A stretch of DNA of 64,000 bases from Gelidibacter japonicus (GTDB taxonomy: Bacteria; Bacteroidota; Bacteroidia; Flavobacteriales; Flavobacteriaceae). The notes beneath the pieces were generated by a model. That model was not told the origin of the DNA, did no database searches, and saw only the letters and a list, made by a program, of their open reading frames with translations. Of this stretch, positions 61,706 through 64,000 are shown one piece after another. Where the stretch lies: assembly GCF_010725055.1 (NCBI RefSeq), contig NZ_BJKB01000010.1, positions 1-64,000 of the forward strand, read 5' to 3'. Made by a program: the position numbers and the translations under genes. The first letter of the stretch is position 1, and each line of letters starts with the position of its first letter.

Positions 61706-62344
61706 ATGGAACCAACTTTCTTAAAATCAATCAAAAGCGCCATCAAACATTGGTATATTCCTTTACTTGTAGGGATATTTTTTATCATTGTCAGTGTTGT
61801 GGCATTTACTTCGCCAGGAAGTTCACTGCTCACCTTGTCCCTTCTTTTTGCCTTATCGTTTTTATTTGGCGGCATTTCAGAGACGGTCTTTTCAATAGTC
61901 AATAGACACCAGTTGGAAAATTGGGGCTGGTCTTTGGCATTCGGGATTCTTACTTTTATTGTAGGAATTTCCCTCATGAGCCATCCTGCACTTTCTATCA
62001 GCGTCATGGCATTCTATATCGGCTTTATCATCCTTTTTCGATCGGTTTCTGCCATCGGATTTGCTATGGACGTCAAACGATATGGCGATAAAAATTGGGG
62101 CGTATTATTGGTATTGGGAATTTTGGGAACTATTTTTTCCTTTATCCTTATTTGGAATCCAGTGTTTGCAGGAATGAGTATGGTGGTCCTGATAGCATTG
62201 AGCTTCATGTTTGCAGGACTCTTTAGTATAGCTTTAGCGTTTCAGCTTAAAAGATTGCACAAATCGTCTAAAAAGATATCTGCAGAACTGAGAAAGCGTT
62301 ACGACGATTTAGTGAAAGATATCGATAGGGAGTGGTACTCATAA
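61706..62344 (+). CDS. HdeD/DUF308 membrane protein
   Basis: A 212-aa protein with six hydrophobic helices arranged as pairs (e.g. WYIPLLVGIFFIIVSVVAF, LSLLFALSFLFGGISETVF), matching the HdeD/DUF308 acid-resistance membrane family. HdeD of E. coli protects against acid at high cell density; the flavobacterial proteins are not tested. The C-terminal tail is charged (KKISAELRKRYDDLVKDIDREWYS). 128 bases after the DUF2141 gene. Confidence 0.86.
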   Translation: MEPTFLKSIKSAIKHWYIPLLVGIFFIIVSVVAFTSPGSSLLTLSLLFALSFLFGGISETVFSIVNRHQLENWGWSLAFGILTFIVGISLMSHPALSISVMAFYIGFIILFRSVSAIGFAMDVKRYGDKNWGVLLVLGILGTIFSFILIWNPVFAGMSMVVLIALSFMFAGLFSIALAFQLKRLHKSSKKISAELRKRYDDLVKDIDREWYS

Positions 62345-62491
62345 TACTTGGTGTCCTTTGTAAATAAATGAATCAAAGGCGCCGTTATCACAGTGGCTAC
62401 AAAAGAATCTTAACGAAAAAATCAATAATTATCTTTCAGGAGATTTGATTTCCTGACTTTAATTGCCAGTGTAAACCTAAAAAAATCAGAT

Positions 62492-62953
62492 ATGAACATA
62501 AGAAGAGCAACTTTAGAAGACCTTGAATCAGTGCACCAAATCGAAACTTTAAGTTTTAACGATGGAAGTTATCCAGCATTTGTTTTAAGGCAGTTGTTTG
62601 ATATTTCCGCTGAGTACTTTTTGGTAGCTGAAGAGGAGGGAAAGGTTATTGGTTATGTGCTGGGCAATATCAATAAAAACACAAATCAGGGATGGGTGCT
62701 GTCATTAGGTGTTCACCCTGAAGCGCGAGGTAAAAAACTGGGAAAGCTCCTCACAAAAAAACTTGTTGACCTCCTTGAGAATGATTTAAGCACCGAAATC
62801 TGTTTGACGGTTCATCCCGATAATGCATCGGCGAAAAAAATATATGAGGATCTTGGATTTAAATCGGTGAAAACTTTCGATAATTATTATAATGATCTTG
62901 AAACACGGTTATTAATGAAGAAGCAACTCATCACTTTAAGATTTAACGCATAA
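62492..62953 (+). CDS. GNAT family N-acetyltransferase
   Basis: A 153-aa GNAT acetyltransferase of the RimI-like type. Acetyl-CoA motif A is SLGVHPEARGKKLGKLL (Q/RxxGxG/A pattern) and motif B contains ASAKKIYEDLGF. N-terminal part NIRRATLEDLESVHQIETLSFND. The acceptor is not visible: protein N-termini or small amines are possible. The final gene before the amidohydrolase, 12 bases away. Confidence 0.88.
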   Translation: MNIRRATLEDLESVHQIETLSFNDGSYPAFVLRQLFDISAEYFLVAEEEGKVIGYVLGNINKNTNQGWVLSLGVHPEARGKKLGKLLTKKLVDLLENDLSTEICLTVHPDNASAKKIYEDLGFKSVKTFDNYYNDLETRLLMKKQLITLRFNA

Positions 62954-62965
62954 GCAACATCATCT

Positions 62966-64000
62966 ATGAAACCTTCCATTTGCATTGTTTTAGTGCTGAC
63001 CTTGTTTTTTAACTGTAAAGACAGCGAAAAAATGAATGTTACTGAAGAAAAGTCCTCCGAAAGTTCTCAACTATTCTATAACGGCGATATCATTACAATG
63101 GCCTCCGATCAGGAAGAATATGTAGAAGCAATAGTTGAGGAGAATGGCAAGATTGTTTTTGTTGGAAGTCAGAAAGATGCCGAATCAAAATATGGATATG
63201 CCAATAAAATAGACCTTAACGGAAAAACCTTATTGCCAGGGTTTATCGATCCGCACAGTCACTTTGGGATGGTTTCCAATACGATGGGGCAAGTTGATCT
63301 TAATCCAAAACCAGTAGGAACGGTGGTCAACATTGACGATATTTTAAAGAAATTAGAAGCGTTCAAAGAGGAGCGCAACATTCCAGACGACGAATGGATT
63401 TTTGGTTGGGGTTATAATGATGGTCAATTAGCTGAAAAATGCCATCCTACCAAAAGAGACATTGATAAAGTATTGCCAAATAATCCAGTGTATTTACAAC
63501 ATACCAGCGGACACATGGGTGTTGCGAACAGTTTGGCCCTTGAAAAATTGAATGTCAATGCAGAAAGCAAAAGTCCTGAAGGTGGCAACATCGAGCGTTT
63601 TCCAAATTCAAAAGAACCGACTGGATTGGTGCAAGAAACCGCCATGTATCCTTTTGTAGGCAATATGCTTGAGATTTTGGCGAAGGATCAGGCAACCTAT
63701 TTTGGGACAACACAAGAGTATTATGCGTCCAATGGCATTACTACCGCACAAGACGGAATGACCGATAGAAATACGATTCGATTTTTTCAATCGCAAGCCG
63801 ATGCGGAAAAATTAAACATTGATCTGGTCTCATTGGCAGGTTATGCCGAATTGGATAGCAATGTTCAAGACAGTTCTCTGCATTTCAAAAAATATAAAAA
63901 CGGTTTTAAAGTTCAGGGCACAAAAATCGTAGCCGATGGCTCTCCTCAAGGAAAGACGGCATATTTCACGAAGCCTTATCTGACTGAGGTTCCAGGTTGC
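62966..64000 (+). CDS. Amidohydrolase family lipoprotein, YtcJ-like, truncated by the window end
   Basis: The first 345 residues of an open frame that continues past the window. Signal ending LTLFFNC (C17), then the amidohydrolase fold: LPGFIDPHSHFGM with the metal-binding HxH, DDEWIFGWGYNDGQL, PVYLQHTSGHMGVANS and KIVADGSPQGKTAYF. Full-length YtcJ-type proteins are about 550-600 aa. The natural substrate is unknown. It starts 12 bases after the GNAT stop, so it belongs to the same operon. Periplasm-facing lipoprotein. Confidence 0.85.
   Translation, partial: MKPSICIVLVLTLFFNCKDSEKMNVTEEKSSESSQLFYNGDIITMASDQEEYVEAIVEENGKIVFVGSQKDAESKYGYANKIDLNGKTLLPGFIDPHSHFGMVSNTMGQVDLNPKPVGTVVNIDDILKKLEAFKEERNIPDDEWIFGWGYNDGQLAEKCHPTKRDIDKVLPNNPVYLQHTSGHMGVANSLALEKLNVNAESKSPEGGNIERFPNSKEPTGLVQETAMYPFVGNMLEILAKDQATYFGTTQEYYASNGITTAQDGMTDRNTIRFFQSQADAEKLNIDLVSLAGYAELDSNVQDSSLHFKKYKNGFKVQGTKIVADGSPQGKTAYFTKPYLTEVPGC

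Overview
The window looks like chromosomal DNA of a marine-type member of the Flavobacteriaceae (Bacteroidota). The evidence is low GC content, many lipoproteins and exported proteins of Bacteroidota-only families (DUF5686, DUF3857, DUF3108, META), a type IX secretion C-terminal sorting domain, a Bacteroidota-type SRP RNA, a bacillithiol-linked YtxJ protein, and repeated use of the Bacteroidota -7 promoter box TAnnTTTG just upstream of genes. I see no plasmid, prophage, IS element, CRISPR array, tRNA or rRNA. No genus can be fixed from the sequence alone.

Layout. 0-10 kb is mostly one minus-strand run: a cold-shock protein; miaA, a voltage-gated K+ channel with a zinc ribbon, a DUF3857 protein, an exonuclease/GIY-YIG nuclease and YggS; then DUF1015, 3-hydroxyacyl-CoA dehydrogenase and a Gfo/Idh/MocA oxidoreductase. 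10-21 kb carries pcm, a DUF5686 outer-membrane protein, smpB, a lipoprotein, a SixA-like phosphatase, deoD-deoC (deoxynucleoside salvage), clpB and ytxJ. 21-31 kb has lipoproteins, fumarylacetoacetase, glyA, a beta-helix lipoprotein, a thioesterase, a glutaminyl cyclase and the SRP RNA gene. 31-45 kb has SDR, fsa, a thioredoxin-fold lipoprotein, an ABC-F protein, a T9SS cargo protein beside a secreted tail-collar protein, a peroxiredoxin-thioredoxin-DUF6952 redox cluster, NhaC, a Cys/Met PLP enzyme divergent from an Lrp regulator, a CPBP protease and lpdA. 45-55 kb has two M28 peptidases, DUF3108, CsbD, a PNPOx-fold protein, an FMN glutamate-synthase-like protein, a TrkA-C membrane protein and an MFS/DsrE pair.

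55.6-64 kb is the most system-like part: a GbsR/MarR-type regulator followed by nine co-oriented genes (double META lipoprotein, baeRF release-factor-like protein, SDR, DUF488, epimerase, DUF2141, HdeD/DUF308, GNAT, amidohydrolase). The same palindrome, TTAGTTC-N10-GAACTAA, lies at identical spacing in the promoter of the regulator and in a second promoter ahead of the META gene, which predicts an autoregulated switch controlling an envelope/general-stress cluster.

Other points worth attention: the exonuclease/GIY-YIG gene lacks any normal start codon at its conserved N-terminus and seems to use ATT; several intergenic spacers carry 7-bp-periodic repeats folded into inverted repeats; and about twenty -7 boxes let many translation starts be corrected (miaA, the exonuclease and the GbsR-like regulator among those re-assigned).
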